Origin: Thermoleophilia bacterium
GTDB taxonomy: Bacteria; Actinomycetota; Thermoleophilia; Gaiellales; Gaiellaceae
Length of the DNA stretch: 38,692 nucleotides
Assembly: GCA_017882605.1 (NCBI GenBank)
Contig: JADGPE010000012.1
Span: forward strand, 1 to 38,692
Reading direction: 5' to 3'
The notes under the pieces were generated by a model, which made no database searches, had not been told where the DNA came from, and was given only the letters and a program-made list of their open reading frames with translations. A program made the translations under genes and the position numbers. Of the stretch, positions 6,943 through 13,877 are shown one piece after another. Numbering within the stretch: position 1 is the stretch's first letter; every line of letters starts with the position of its first letter.

Positions 6943-8354
6943 ACGAGCACACGATCGACAAGATCATCCGCGACCGCGCTCGGATCACACCGGAGCGGAT
7001 CGCAATCGACGAGAGCGGGCGAACCTGGACCTACGCGGAGCTGGACGCGCGCTCCGACGAGCTCGCGCGTGGTCTTTCGCACGGCGACCGCGTTTCGACG
7101 CTCACCGGCAATTCCGGCGAGCACGTGGCGCTGATGTTCGCGTGCGCGAAGGCCGGTGCAATCCTGCACCCGATTTCGTGGCGGCTTGCCCCGGCTGAGG
7201 TGGCGTTCCAACTCGACGACGCCGAACCGGCCGTGTTTCTGATCGAGGACGAGCACGTCGAGCTCGGCGAAGCAGCCCTCGAGCTCGCAAGCGTGCGGCC
7301 CGCGTTGACACTCGCCGACTCGCCCCGCGAACCGGAATCGCGGGCCGCGGACGAGGACCCGCTCCTGCTCATCTACACCTCGGGGACGACCGGCAGGCCG
7401 AAGGGTGCGCTGCTCACCCATGCGAACTGCTTCTGGACCAACCTCTCGTTCGATCTCGCCACCGGGATCAGGCCCGAAGACGTCGTTCTGCAGGTGCTGC
7501 CGCAGTTCCACTGCGGTGGCTGGAACGTGCAGTCGATCCTCGCGTGGTGGAAGGGCGCCAAGATCGTGCTGGAGCGCGGCTTCGACCCTGCCCGTGGGCT
7601 CGACCTGATCGAGCGCGAGCGGGTCACGTCGCTGATGGGCGTGCCGGCCAACTACCTCTTCATGTCGCAGGAGCCACGGTTCGCCGACGCCGACCTGAGC
7701 TCACTCAGGCTCGCCGTTGTCGGGGGCGCTCCAATGCCGGTCGCGTTGCTCGACGTTTGGGCAGCGCGCGGTGTCCACATCGTGCAGGGCTACGGCCTCA
7801 CAGAGGCAGCACCGAACGTGCTCTGCCTGCCGCCGGAGGATGCGCGGCGCAAGGCCGGCTACGCAGGAAAGCCGTATCCCTACGTGGCCTGCGACCTCTC
7901 GGCCGAGGGCGAGCTGCTTGTGCGTGGCCCGAACGTGTTCCCGGGCTATTGGCGCAACGAGCAGGAGACGGCGAACACCTTCCGAGACGGCTGGTTGCTC
8001 ACGGGCGACCTGGCCGAGCGCGACGACGAAGGCAACTACCGGATCCGCGGCCGGCTGAAGGACATGGTCGTCTCCGGCGGCGAGAACGTCTATCCCGCCG
8101 AGATCGAGGCCGTGCTTCACGATCATGCGGCCGTTGCAGACGCCGCGGTGGTCGGTGTGGCCGACGAGCGCTGGGGCGAGGTCTGCGCCGCATTCGTCGT
8201 CGTCGGGTCGCCGGTCTCCGAGGACGAGTTGCGGGAGCACTGCCTCGCGCGCCTGGCGCGCTTCAAGGTGCCGAAGTCCTTCACCTTCCTCGAGACGCTT
8301 CCGCGAAACTCGGTGGGCAAGATCCAAAAATCAGAGTTGAAGGTGAACGCGTGA
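6939..8354 (+). CDS. Acyl-CoA synthetase (class I adenylate-forming)
   Basis: The 471-residue ANL-superfamily enzyme activates a carboxylic acid with ATP and CoA. Motifs are the P-loop LIYTSGTTGRPKGALLTH, QGYGLTEAAP, LLTGDLAERD (ATP-ribose-binding Asp), GGENVYPAEIE hinge, and a C-terminal NSVGKIQKSEL with the catalytic Lys. At 471 residues it is shorter than the common 500-550, with a compact N-terminal domain, but no core motif is lost. It starts at ATG in an ATGA overlap with the hydrolase. Context suggests it activates the imported or hydrolysed acid; chain length and aromaticity are not readable from the sequence. Confidence 0.9.
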   Translation: MNEHTIDKIIRDRARITPERIAIDESGRTWTYAELDARSDELARGLSHGDRVSTLTGNSGEHVALMFACAKAGAILHPISWRLAPAEVAFQLDDAEPAVFLIEDEHVELGEAALELASVRPALTLADSPREPESRAADEDPLLLIYTSGTTGRPKGALLTHANCFWTNLSFDLATGIRPEDVVLQVLPQFHCGGWNVQSILAWWKGAKIVLERGFDPARGLDLIERERVTSLMGVPANYLFMSQEPRFADADLSSLRLAVVGGAPMPVALLDVWAARGVHIVQGYGLTEAAPNVLCLPPEDARRKAGYAGKPYPYVACDLSAEGELLVRGPNVFPGYWRNEQETANTFRDGWLLTGDLAERDDEGNYRIRGRLKDMVVSGGENVYPAEIEAVLHDHAAVADAAVVGVADERWGEVCAAFVVVGSPVSEDELREHCLARLARFKVPKSFTFLETLPRNSVGKIQKSELKVNA

Positions 8355-8968
8355 CGGACGGAGCGATCACGAACGTCGACGGCAGGCCGCTCTCCAAGCG
8401 GGGTCTTGATACGCGGCGTCGCCTGCTCGACGCGGCCGAAGCGGTGTTCGGCGAGCTCGGGTTCCCCGATGCGTCGATCGTCAAGGTGGCGGAGGCCGCC
8501 GGCGTCGCTACGGGGACGTTCTACCTCTACTTCGACTCGAAGCGGGCGATCTTCGTCGAGCTGATGCGAGATCTGAACCGACGGATCCGCCGGGCGATGA
8601 GCGAGGGGGCGGAGCAGGGCACGACGCGTCTCGAGTCGGAGCTCCTCGGCTTCCAGGCGTATTTTCGCTTCACCTCTGAGCATCCGGCGCTGTACCGGAT
8701 CATCCGCCAGTCCGAATTCGTCGCGCCCGAGATGCTCCGCTACCACTACGACCGCGTAGCCGAGGGGTACGTCACTGCGCTCGAGCAGGCGATGGAGTCC
8801 GGCGAGATCGGCTCGATCGACGCGGAGGTCACGGCGTACGCGCTGATGGGGCTTGGCGAGCTGGTCGGGATGCGCTGGATCCTGTGGGGCGACGGTCATC
8901 CGATGCCCAGTCGTGTGGCCGACGAGCTCGCGCGAATCGTTCGCTGCATCCTCGAGGCCAAGGAGTGA
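8351..8968 (+). CDS. TetR/AcrR-family regulator
   Basis: The 205-residue product has an N-terminal TetR DNA-binding domain: LDTRRRLLDAAEAVFGELGF, then helix-turn-helix ASIVKVAEAAGVATGTFYLY with FDSKRAIF. A helical ligand domain follows, of the kind that has TetR_C-type sequence YRIIRQSEF. It starts at GTG in a GTGA overlap with the CoA ligase and ends in another GTGA overlap. Being inside the operon it likely autoregulates it, perhaps through the palindrome at 1564-1576 and with an acyl-CoA as inducer (inference). Confidence 0.9.
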   Translation: MTDGAITNVDGRPLSKRGLDTRRRLLDAAEAVFGELGFPDASIVKVAEAAGVATGTFYLYFDSKRAIFVELMRDLNRRIRRAMSEGAEQGTTRLESELLGFQAYFRFTSEHPALYRIIRQSEFVAPEMLRYHYDRVAEGYVTALEQAMESGEIGSIDAEVTAYALMGLGELVGMRWILWGDGHPMPSRVADELARIVRCILEAKE

Positions 8969-9960
8969 GGCGGGTTGGCCTCGTTGCGACCGCTTCGTAT
9001 CTGCCGGAGCGGTGGATGACCGCTGCGGAAGTTGCGGACCGTTCCGGCATTCCCGAGCAGGTGATCGTCGAGAAATTCGGTCTGCGCGGCAAGCACATCG
9101 CCGCCACCGACGAACACGCGAGCGACCTATCGGTGCGCGCAGTCGAGCGGCTCTTGGACGAGACGGGCTTCGATCCGAAGGACATCGACGTCGTCATGTA
9201 CTACGGCTCGATGTGGCGAGACCACGCCGTGTGGCAGGCGGCCCCTCACATCGCCTACCGTGTCGGTGCGACGAATGCCTTCGCGATCGAGTACGACAAC
9301 GTCTCGCACGGCACGCCAATTGCCCTACGTGTCGCGCGTGACCTTCTTCGCGCGGAGGCAGAGCTCGAGAACATCCTCGTCGTCGCCGCGTGTCGCGAGT
9401 CGTACCTACTCGACTATACGAACGCGAACTCGCGGTTCATGTTCAACTTCGGCGACGGCGCGGTCGCCGGACTGCTCGTCGGGGACGCAACACGCAACGA
9501 AGTGCTCGGGTCACATGCGATCACGAACGGCGCCTACTCGCTGCAGGTGAAGATCGCCGGCGGCGGCTCGATCGATCCGGACGGCTACCGCTTCCTCGAC
9601 GTGCAGGATCCCGCGGAGATGAAGGGCGGCCTCGACCAGGAGTCGCTCCCAAACTTCGTCGCCGCCGCGCGGGGCGCCGTCGAGCGTTCCGGGCTCACCC
9701 TGGCCGACCTTGCCTTCGTCTGTCCTTTGCACACGAAGCGCTCGATGTTCCAGGCACTGCTCGTCGAGCTCGGAATGCGCGAGGATCAGGCGGTGTATCT
9801 CGATGACACCGGCCACATGAGCGGCGTTGACTCTCTCCTCGGCCTCGACCGCGCAGTGGGTGACGGGCGCATCGGGGACGGAGATGCGGTGCTTCTCCTC
9901 TCGGCGGGCACCGGCTATACGTGGGCGGCAACCGTCGTGCGGTGGGGGCCGATCGCGTGA
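8965..9960 (+). CDS. KAS III/thiolase-fold protein lacking the active-site cysteine
   Basis: The 331-residue product has a FabH-like layout: VGLVATASYLPERWMTAAEV N-terminus, FGLRGKHIAATDEHASDLSV, then NAFAIEYDNVSHGTPIALRV where FabH enzymes carry the nucleophile Cys. Here the nearest residue is Ser114, and no Cys is close. The active-site His region is CPLHTKRSMF, and the usual N-T-S-A-A region reads DDTGHMSGVDSLLG, with Asp for Asn. Canonical decarboxylative condensation is therefore doubtful; it may be an acyl-transferring, thiolytic or non-catalytic partner. It starts at GTG, overlapping the TetR stop. Its conserved place inside the operon implies a pathway role. Confidence 0.75.
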   Translation: MRRVGLVATASYLPERWMTAAEVADRSGIPEQVIVEKFGLRGKHIAATDEHASDLSVRAVERLLDETGFDPKDIDVVMYYGSMWRDHAVWQAAPHIAYRVGATNAFAIEYDNVSHGTPIALRVARDLLRAEAELENILVVAACRESYLLDYTNANSRFMFNFGDGAVAGLLVGDATRNEVLGSHAITNGAYSLQVKIAGGGSIDPDGYRFLDVQDPAEMKGGLDQESLPNFVAAARGAVERSGLTLADLAFVCPLHTKRSMFQALLVELGMREDQAVYLDDTGHMSGVDSLLGLDRAVGDGRIGDGDAVLLLSAGTGYTWAATVVRWGPIA

Positions 9961-10001
9961 AGACAGGCGATGTCGCCGACCTCATCCATCAGCACACATG
10001 A
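9957..10001 (+). other. 14-codon bridging mini-ORF
   Basis: GTG 9957 lies in a GTGA overlap with the KAS III-like stop, and its TGA (9999-10001) lies in an ATGA overlap with the next gene's ATG 9998. The encoded peptide is VKTGDVADLIHQHT. It exactly fills the only gap in this part of the operon, so it may pass ribosomes from one gene to the next, or be what remains of a gene deleted in frame (the start resembles MaoC/hotdog N-termini, weakly). Confidence 0.35.
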
Positions 10002-10711
10002 CCGTGCAGCGCGCAGCGCTCGTCACCGGCGCGCGAGGCGGGATTGGGGCCGCAATAGTCGCGCGCCTCGAGGCCGACGGCTGGGCCGTGCACGGTGTGG
10101 ATGTCGACGACGGTGACCTGACAACGCGCGAAGGAAATCGGCGCGTTGTCGAAGCGGCAATCGACCGCTTTGGCCGGCTCGACGCGGTGGTGCCGAGCGC
10201 TGGTTTCCAGCACGTCGCGCCGATCCCGGACTTTCCGGAGGAGCAATGGGACAAGCTCATCGCGGTGCTCCTGACCTCGCCGTTCCTGCTTGCACGCTAC
10301 GCCTGGGATGCCCTCGCGGCGACGGGTGATGGTCGCATCTGCGTGATCGGTTCGGCGCACGCGCTCTCGGCGTCACCGTTCAAAGCCGGCTATGTCTCGG
10401 CGAAGCACGGCGTCCTCGGGCTCGTCAAGACGCTCGCGCTCGAAGGAGCCGAGCTGGGGATCAGCGCAACAGCAGTCTGTCCCGCCTATGTCCGGACGCC
10501 TCTCGTCGAGGCACAGATCTCGGCGCAGGCCCGCGCACACGGGATCGACGAGGCGAAGGTGCTGGAGGACGTCCTGCTCGAACGGCAGGCGGTGAAGCGA
10601 TTGCTCGAACCTTCGGAGGTCGCGGCTGTGGTGTCGTTCCTGCTCAGCCCGGACGGCCGTGGCATCACCGGTGTGCCGGTGCCGATCGATCTCGGCTGGA
10701 CGGCTCGTTAG
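9998..10711 (+). CDS. 3-hydroxybutyrate dehydrogenase-like SDR
   Basis: The 237-residue classical short-chain dehydrogenase has NAD-binding TGARGGIG (10-17), catalytic Ser119, Tyr132 and Lys136 (YVSAK), and a C-terminal GVPVPIDLGWTAR. The stretches AGFQHVAPIPDFPEEQWDKL and CPAYVRTPLVEAQI are specific hallmarks of D-3-hydroxybutyrate dehydrogenases, which interconvert 3-hydroxybutyrate and acetoacetate. The usual N-N-A-G is P-S-A-G here. ATG 9998 is coupled to the mini-ORF stop. It could act on a beta-hydroxy acid produced by the operon's pathway. Its TAG stop overlaps the convergent TOPRIM gene stop by four bases. Confidence 0.8.
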   Translation: MTVQRAALVTGARGGIGAAIVARLEADGWAVHGVDVDDGDLTTREGNRRVVEAAIDRFGRLDAVVPSAGFQHVAPIPDFPEEQWDKLIAVLLTSPFLLARYAWDALAATGDGRICVIGSAHALSASPFKAGYVSAKHGVLGLVKTLALEGAELGISATAVCPAYVRTPLVEAQISAQARAHGIDEAKVLEDVLLERQAVKRLLEPSEVAAVVSFLLSPDGRGITGVPVPIDLGWTAR

Positions 10712-11235
10712 GCGGGCCAGAAGTGCGTCAAGACGCGGTCGAGCGGCCGCGGGACGCGCTCGAGGTCGAGTGCCTCCACCAAGAGGACGGCGTACCTCTG
10801 CTTGCGGTTCCACATGAAGCCGTGCAGCTGTTCCTCGAGCGGCCGGGCGCGGTGGGCGGGCTGCTTCTGGTAGGTCCGGAACGCGCGCAGCTCGCCTTGC
10901 TCCACGAGCACGCGCTCCATTCCGTCCGGCCCCACTGCCCGTGTCAGCTCGTCCTCGAGGTCGCGCATGCAGGCGTAGAACCCGATGCGTGCGAGCCCGC
11001 CCCGGTCGTCACAGCCCAACGCACGCAAGAAATGCCGCTCCTCGCCGACGTCATAGAGCCCCGCAAGTCGGACGTCGCCGTACTGCTCGAGGAGCAGGGG
11101 GAGGTTCCCGTAGCCGCCCATCGGCACGACGGCGACGCCCTCGGCCTCGAGATCGCGACCACGCCGACGCGCAAGCGTCTCAACGGCGCGGCGGTCGCTC
11201 GTGCCCTCGACGAGGATTGCTCCGCGCAGCTGCAT
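10708..11235 (-). CDS. Stand-alone TOPRIM (OLD-type) domain protein
   Basis: The 175-residue product has AILVEGTSDRRAVETLARRR near the N-terminus (the TOPRIM Glu in VEG), then VAVVPMGGYGNLP and LAGLYDVGEERHF, where Asp62 sits in place of the TOPRIM D-x-D. The C-terminal half has EEQLHGFMWNRKQRYAVLLV and VPRPLDRVLTHFW, as in actinobacterial proteins annotated as TOPRIM nucleotidyl transferase/hydrolase. Unlike OLD nucleases it has no ATPase domain. ATG 11235 is chosen because TOPRIM starts immediately after it. The metal-dependent activity and biological role are unknown. Confidence 0.75.
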   Translation of the reverse strand: MQLRGAILVEGTSDRRAVETLARRRGRDLEAEGVAVVPMGGYGNLPLLLEQYGDVRLAGLYDVGEERHFLRALGCDDRGGLARIGFYACMRDLEDELTRAVGPDGMERVLVEQGELRAFRTYQKQPAHRARPLEEQLHGFMWNRKQRYAVLLVEALDLERVPRPLDRVLTHFWPA

Positions 11236-11264
11236 GACTGCATCCCGCCGCTCTCGTCTCTCGC

Positions 11265-11642
11265 TCAGCCCGTCGCCGTGAAGGAGTGGCCGAGTACCGC
11301 CGCGCGCCCGACGCAAGGGTCGCTGATCTTCGTGAACTTGAGGGTCTTGCCCGCTCGCTTCCATGCGTAGACACCGAACTGCGAGCAAGCAGCCGGGCCG
11401 GTCTCGTTGCTGAAATAGATCCGCGAGGTCGACGTGAAGTGACCGCGCACGACAACCGCTCCGTTGTCTTGAATCGTGTACTTGCCTCCCTTGGCAAAGT
11501 TCAGCACCCAGATGCCCTTGAGCCTGGCGGGTGACTTGACGTTCGTCGTGTACTTGCCGAGCGGCAGATTGGGGCCGGCGAACACGATCGACGGCAGCGC
11601 CAGAGCAGCAATCACCAGGGCACCGACCGTGAGTCGTTTCAT
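11265..11642 (-). CDS. Small secreted protein of unknown function
   Basis: The 125-residue product has a clear signal peptide (MKRLTVGALVIAALALPSIV, cleavage near FAG). The mature part of about 100 residues is rich in beta-type sequence: GKYTTNV, LKGIWVLNFAKGGKYTIQDN, VVVRGHFTSTSRIYFSNETG, and two cysteines likely to form a disulfide (AACSQF and SDPCVG). This resembles small lipocalin-like or DUF-type extracellular beta-barrels, but I recognise no family. ATG 11642 has an excellent GAGGAGGAGAG ribosome site. It is followed after 29 bases by the TOPRIM gene, probably co-transcribed. Confidence 0.75.
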   Translation of the reverse strand: MKRLTVGALVIAALALPSIVFAGPNLPLGKYTTNVKSPARLKGIWVLNFAKGGKYTIQDNGAVVVRGHFTSTSRIYFSNETGPAACSQFGVYAWKRAGKTLKFTKISDPCVGRAAVLGHSFTATG

Positions 11643-11696
11643 CTCTCCTCCTCTTCACATGAACGGGGCCGCGAGCCTACAGGTCTCCTCGAAAGA

Positions 11697-11725
11697 GGTG
11701 TCTGACACCACCGGTGTCAGACACC
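11697..11725. repeat. Paired GGTGTC-N-GACACC palindromes
   Basis: GGTGTCTGACACC and GGTGTCAGACACC are joined by ACC. Each is itself a near-palindrome, and together they form a perfect 13-bp inverted repeat with a 3-base loop. It lies between divergent genes. The second unit recurs at 17167-17179 and, with one change, at 30493-30505. Confidence 0.85.
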
Positions 11726-11798
11726 ATGGCGGTGACGAGTGCACGAACCGAGTGCATTCGTTGGCAGGACGTCTTCGTGATCCCGCGAAATTGAACAG

Positions 11799-12239
11799 AT
11801 GGCCGCAAGGTGCGCGATGCGCAGTACCGACGTGTTCCAGGGTGTTGGCGACTCGACGCGTCTTCGCCGACTGCTCATGCCGGAAGCCAGCGGGCAGTCC
11901 GCTTGCGTCGGTCAGTTGTTGGCAGCCGCCGTGGACGAACTGGAAGGGGACCTCGCAGAGTTTCGGGAGCGGCTCGAGGTCGTGGAGGCTCGTGTCGAGA
12001 CTCGACTGCGTTCAGTCGAAACCGAGGCGCCGGGCCTGGAGTGCGAGTACCTCGTGTATCTGGCCACGCCCGGCGGCTACCGGTTGACCGAAACACGCGG
12101 AGCGGTTCCCGCCGGGGGCGATCTCCTAGCCGAGCTGGATGCCGCCGTTCTCCGTGTCGGGCCCTCACCGCTTCCCGGCGATGCTCGCCCGTGCGTCTTT
12201 GCGATGCCCCGCTGGACGGCGGCGAGCCGATCGGATTGA
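11799..12239 (+). CDS. Hypothetical protein with coiled-coil N-terminus
   Basis: The product has up to 146 residues. A helical, charged segment (VDELEGDLAEFRERLEVVEA) is followed by a small beta domain with EYLVYLATPGGYRLTETRG, a proline-rich turn, and VGPSPLPGDARPCVFAMP. The pattern of Y-L-(V/L)-(F/Y)-x-x-T-P-x-G-Y-x-L followed by V-G-P-S-P-L-P-G-D-x-R-x-C-x-(Y/F) recalls conserved actinobacterial hypothetical proteins; no function is known to me. The start is uncertain: ATG 11799 has no clear ribosome site, and ATG 11877 is an alternative. A 22-codon ORF (11726-11794) ends four bases before 11799 and could couple translation. Confidence 0.6.
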   Translation: MAARCAMRSTDVFQGVGDSTRLRRLLMPEASGQSACVGQLLAAAVDELEGDLAEFRERLEVVEARVETRLRSVETEAPGLECEYLVYLATPGGYRLTETRGAVPAGGDLLAELDAAVLRVGPSPLPGDARPCVFAMPRWTAASRSD

Positions 12240-12240
12240 G

Positions 12241-13239
12241 TCAGGGCGATGGCAGTCGCGTGTCCGGCGGCTGCGACGCCCCCGCGGCCGGCGTGAAGTA
12301 GCGCTGAGGGTTCGCGACCAGCATCTGGTCGATCTGTTCCTGCGTCACACCTGCGTCGAGGAGTGCCGGCAGGATGTGCGTGGAGATGTGGAGGTAGTCG
12401 GGCTTCTCCTCTGCGAAGAACGGATTGCCCACCATGAAGTCGTAGAAGCACGCGGCGTCGTGCCCAAGGTGCACCTGGTCGGCGTAGCCCTCCGCGATGA
12501 GCGCCGCGAGGGTCTCGATTCGATTCGCGTCGGGGTTGAAGTGCTCGATGCCGAAACGGTCACAGCCAAGCGCCGCACCCGTCTCTGCGATCGCCCGCAG
12601 GTAGTCCAAGTCGTTGCTGTCCCCGGCATGGGCGATCACGATCCTCGTCGGGTCGACGCCGGCGCTCGTCAGCACGTCGAGGGCGAGCAGCCCGGTCCTG
12701 GCGCGTGCATTGGTGTGAACCATCACCGGCGCGCCGGTCTCGATGCTCGCGGCGGCGATCACGGCCAGGATGCGGGGCACGTCGCCGACGATTCCGTGCT
12801 CCTCCACAGCACACTTCAAGAACGCGGCCTTGACGCCCGTGTCGTCGATGCCTTCGCGAATCTCGCGGACGAAGAGCTCGGCGATCGCATCGTCCGACCG
12901 GTAGGCGAGGAAACTCGGCAGCTCCAGGAAGGCGTAGACGCCCGTTGCGACGACGATGTGGAGGTCGACGTCGGCGTTGATCCGCTGGAGGCGCGGGATG
13001 TACCGGCCGAGGCCGGGGACGGTCGGATCGACGATCGTGTGAATGCCGCCGTCTCGCAACCTGCGCAGCTTCTCGACCGCGTCGGCGACGCGCACGTCTT
13101 CGTCCCAGTAGCTCGGGCCCCACACATGGCCGTAGTTGGCAAGCGCTTCGAGATCGAGCACGAACACGTGCTCGTGCATCAGCATCGGTCCGAGCTCGGT
13201 GAGCGCGACAGGCCCACGCACGGTTTCGACGGTGCTCAT
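12241..13239 (-). CDS. Phosphotriesterase-family lactonase/hydrolase
   Basis: The 332-residue TIM-barrel amidohydrolase carries a full PTE metal site: HEH (His22, His24), the carboxylated Lys142 in FLKCAVEEHG, His175 in PVMVHTNA, His204 in VIAHAGDSND and Asp261 in HLGHDAACF. Members hydrolyse lactones (including acyl-homoserine lactones) and phosphotriesters; the natural substrate here is probably a lactone (inference). It is cytoplasmic, with no signal peptide. It is last in the minus-strand set 14855 to 12241, 27 bases after the cupin gene. ATG 13239 has only a weak CAGGG site. Confidence 0.88.
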   Translation of the reverse strand: MSTVETVRGPVALTELGPMLMHEHVFVLDLEALANYGHVWGPSYWDEDVRVADAVEKLRRLRDGGIHTIVDPTVPGLGRYIPRLQRINADVDLHIVVATGVYAFLELPSFLAYRSDDAIAELFVREIREGIDDTGVKAAFLKCAVEEHGIVGDVPRILAVIAAASIETGAPVMVHTNARARTGLLALDVLTSAGVDPTRIVIAHAGDSNDLDYLRAIAETGAALGCDRFGIEHFNPDANRIETLAALIAEGYADQVHLGHDAACFYDFMVGNPFFAEEKPDYLHISTHILPALLDAGVTQEQIDQMLVANPQRYFTPAAGASQPPDTRLPSP

Positions 13240-13266
13240 CCGCGCGACCCTGCCCGCCGGCGGCGG

Positions 13267-13644
13267 CTAGAGCGGATGCTCCAGCCGCTGCCGCTCCGGG
13301 AGCGGCGTCTCTTCGTGTCTGCGCACGAGGACGACGAGCAAGCTGAGGCCCTCGTAGCCGGTGAACTGATGGTCGGCGCCTGCAGGAACGAAGGCGGCCT
13401 GGCCCTCGTGGACGGCGACGGTGTCGCCCTCCACGGTCAGCTCGCCGCGGCCTTCGAGGACGACGTAGAGCTCGTCGTCAGCGTGGGCGCTCTGATGGTC
13501 CGGCTCGGGCGAAACGAGCACGTAAACGCCGACTTCCAGCCCGGGAGAGTCGTGAATGATCTCGTACCCGCCGCCCCGATCGACGAGTCGTTGCCTGGCC
13601 CGGTCAACCTCGAGCGCGTCCACGATCGTGGACCTTATCCTCAC
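13267..13644 (-). CDS. Cupin-domain protein
   Basis: The 125-residue single-domain cupin has metal-binding motif 1 HQSAHADDELYVVLEGRGEL (histidines and Glu around residues 50-60) and motif 2 AAFVPAGADHQFTGYEG. It is likely a small metal-dependent enzyme or sensor. GTG 13644 is chosen because it forms a GTGA overlap with the preceding gene's stop (13641-13643). It lies between a Zn-ribbon-like protein and a PTE-family hydrolase on the same strand. Confidence 0.85.
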   Translation of the reverse strand: MRIRSTIVDALEVDRARQRLVDRGGGYEIIHDSPGLEVGVYVLVSPEPDHQSAHADDELYVVLEGRGELTVEGDTVAVHEGQAAFVPAGADHQFTGYEGLSLLVVLVRRHEETPLPERQRLEHPL

Positions 13645-13871
13645 GCTCGGCGTCGTCGCTGCCTGAACTCGTCCTCGGTTGCGAGCTCGCCGCGCTTGCG
13701 CGCTGCGAGCACGCATTCCATGTGCGCGTGGCGTCGCTTCGACGCATCGCCTTCCGGGGCGATCAGGGCATGCTCGCTCGTCGCGTGCAGCATCCCGTCG
13801 CACAAAGGGCATACGTAGCTCGCCGGTTTGAGGTTCTGTGCGGGGCGGATCGCCCACCAGCGGGCTTCCAT
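13641..13871 (-). CDS. Small Cys/His-rich (zinc-ribbon-like) protein
   Basis: The 76-residue product MEARWWAIRPAQNLKPASYV... has CPLCDGML (C-x2-C), then a histidine pair and AHMECVLAARKRGE with a third Cys. This could form one zinc site of C-x2-C...H-x-x-x-C type. The charged C-terminus (TEDEFRQRRRRA) is basic. I do not recognise a function; compact Cys/His proteins like this often bind nucleic acid or a partner enzyme. It starts six bases after the beta-propeller gene and overlaps the cupin by four, so it is in an operon. Confidence 0.7.
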   Translation of the reverse strand: MEARWWAIRPAQNLKPASYVCPLCDGMLHATSEHALIAPEGDASKRRHAHMECVLAARKRGELATEDEFRQRRRRA

Positions 13872-13877
13872 GCGGCG

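Noticed and set aside
12139-13818. A 559-codon open frame on the plus strand opposite the lactonase, cupin and zinc-ribbon-like genes
   Set aside because: It covers three genes with clear families on the other strand, has a highly Arg/Asp-rich translation and no domain; GC-rich antisense frames are commonly open.
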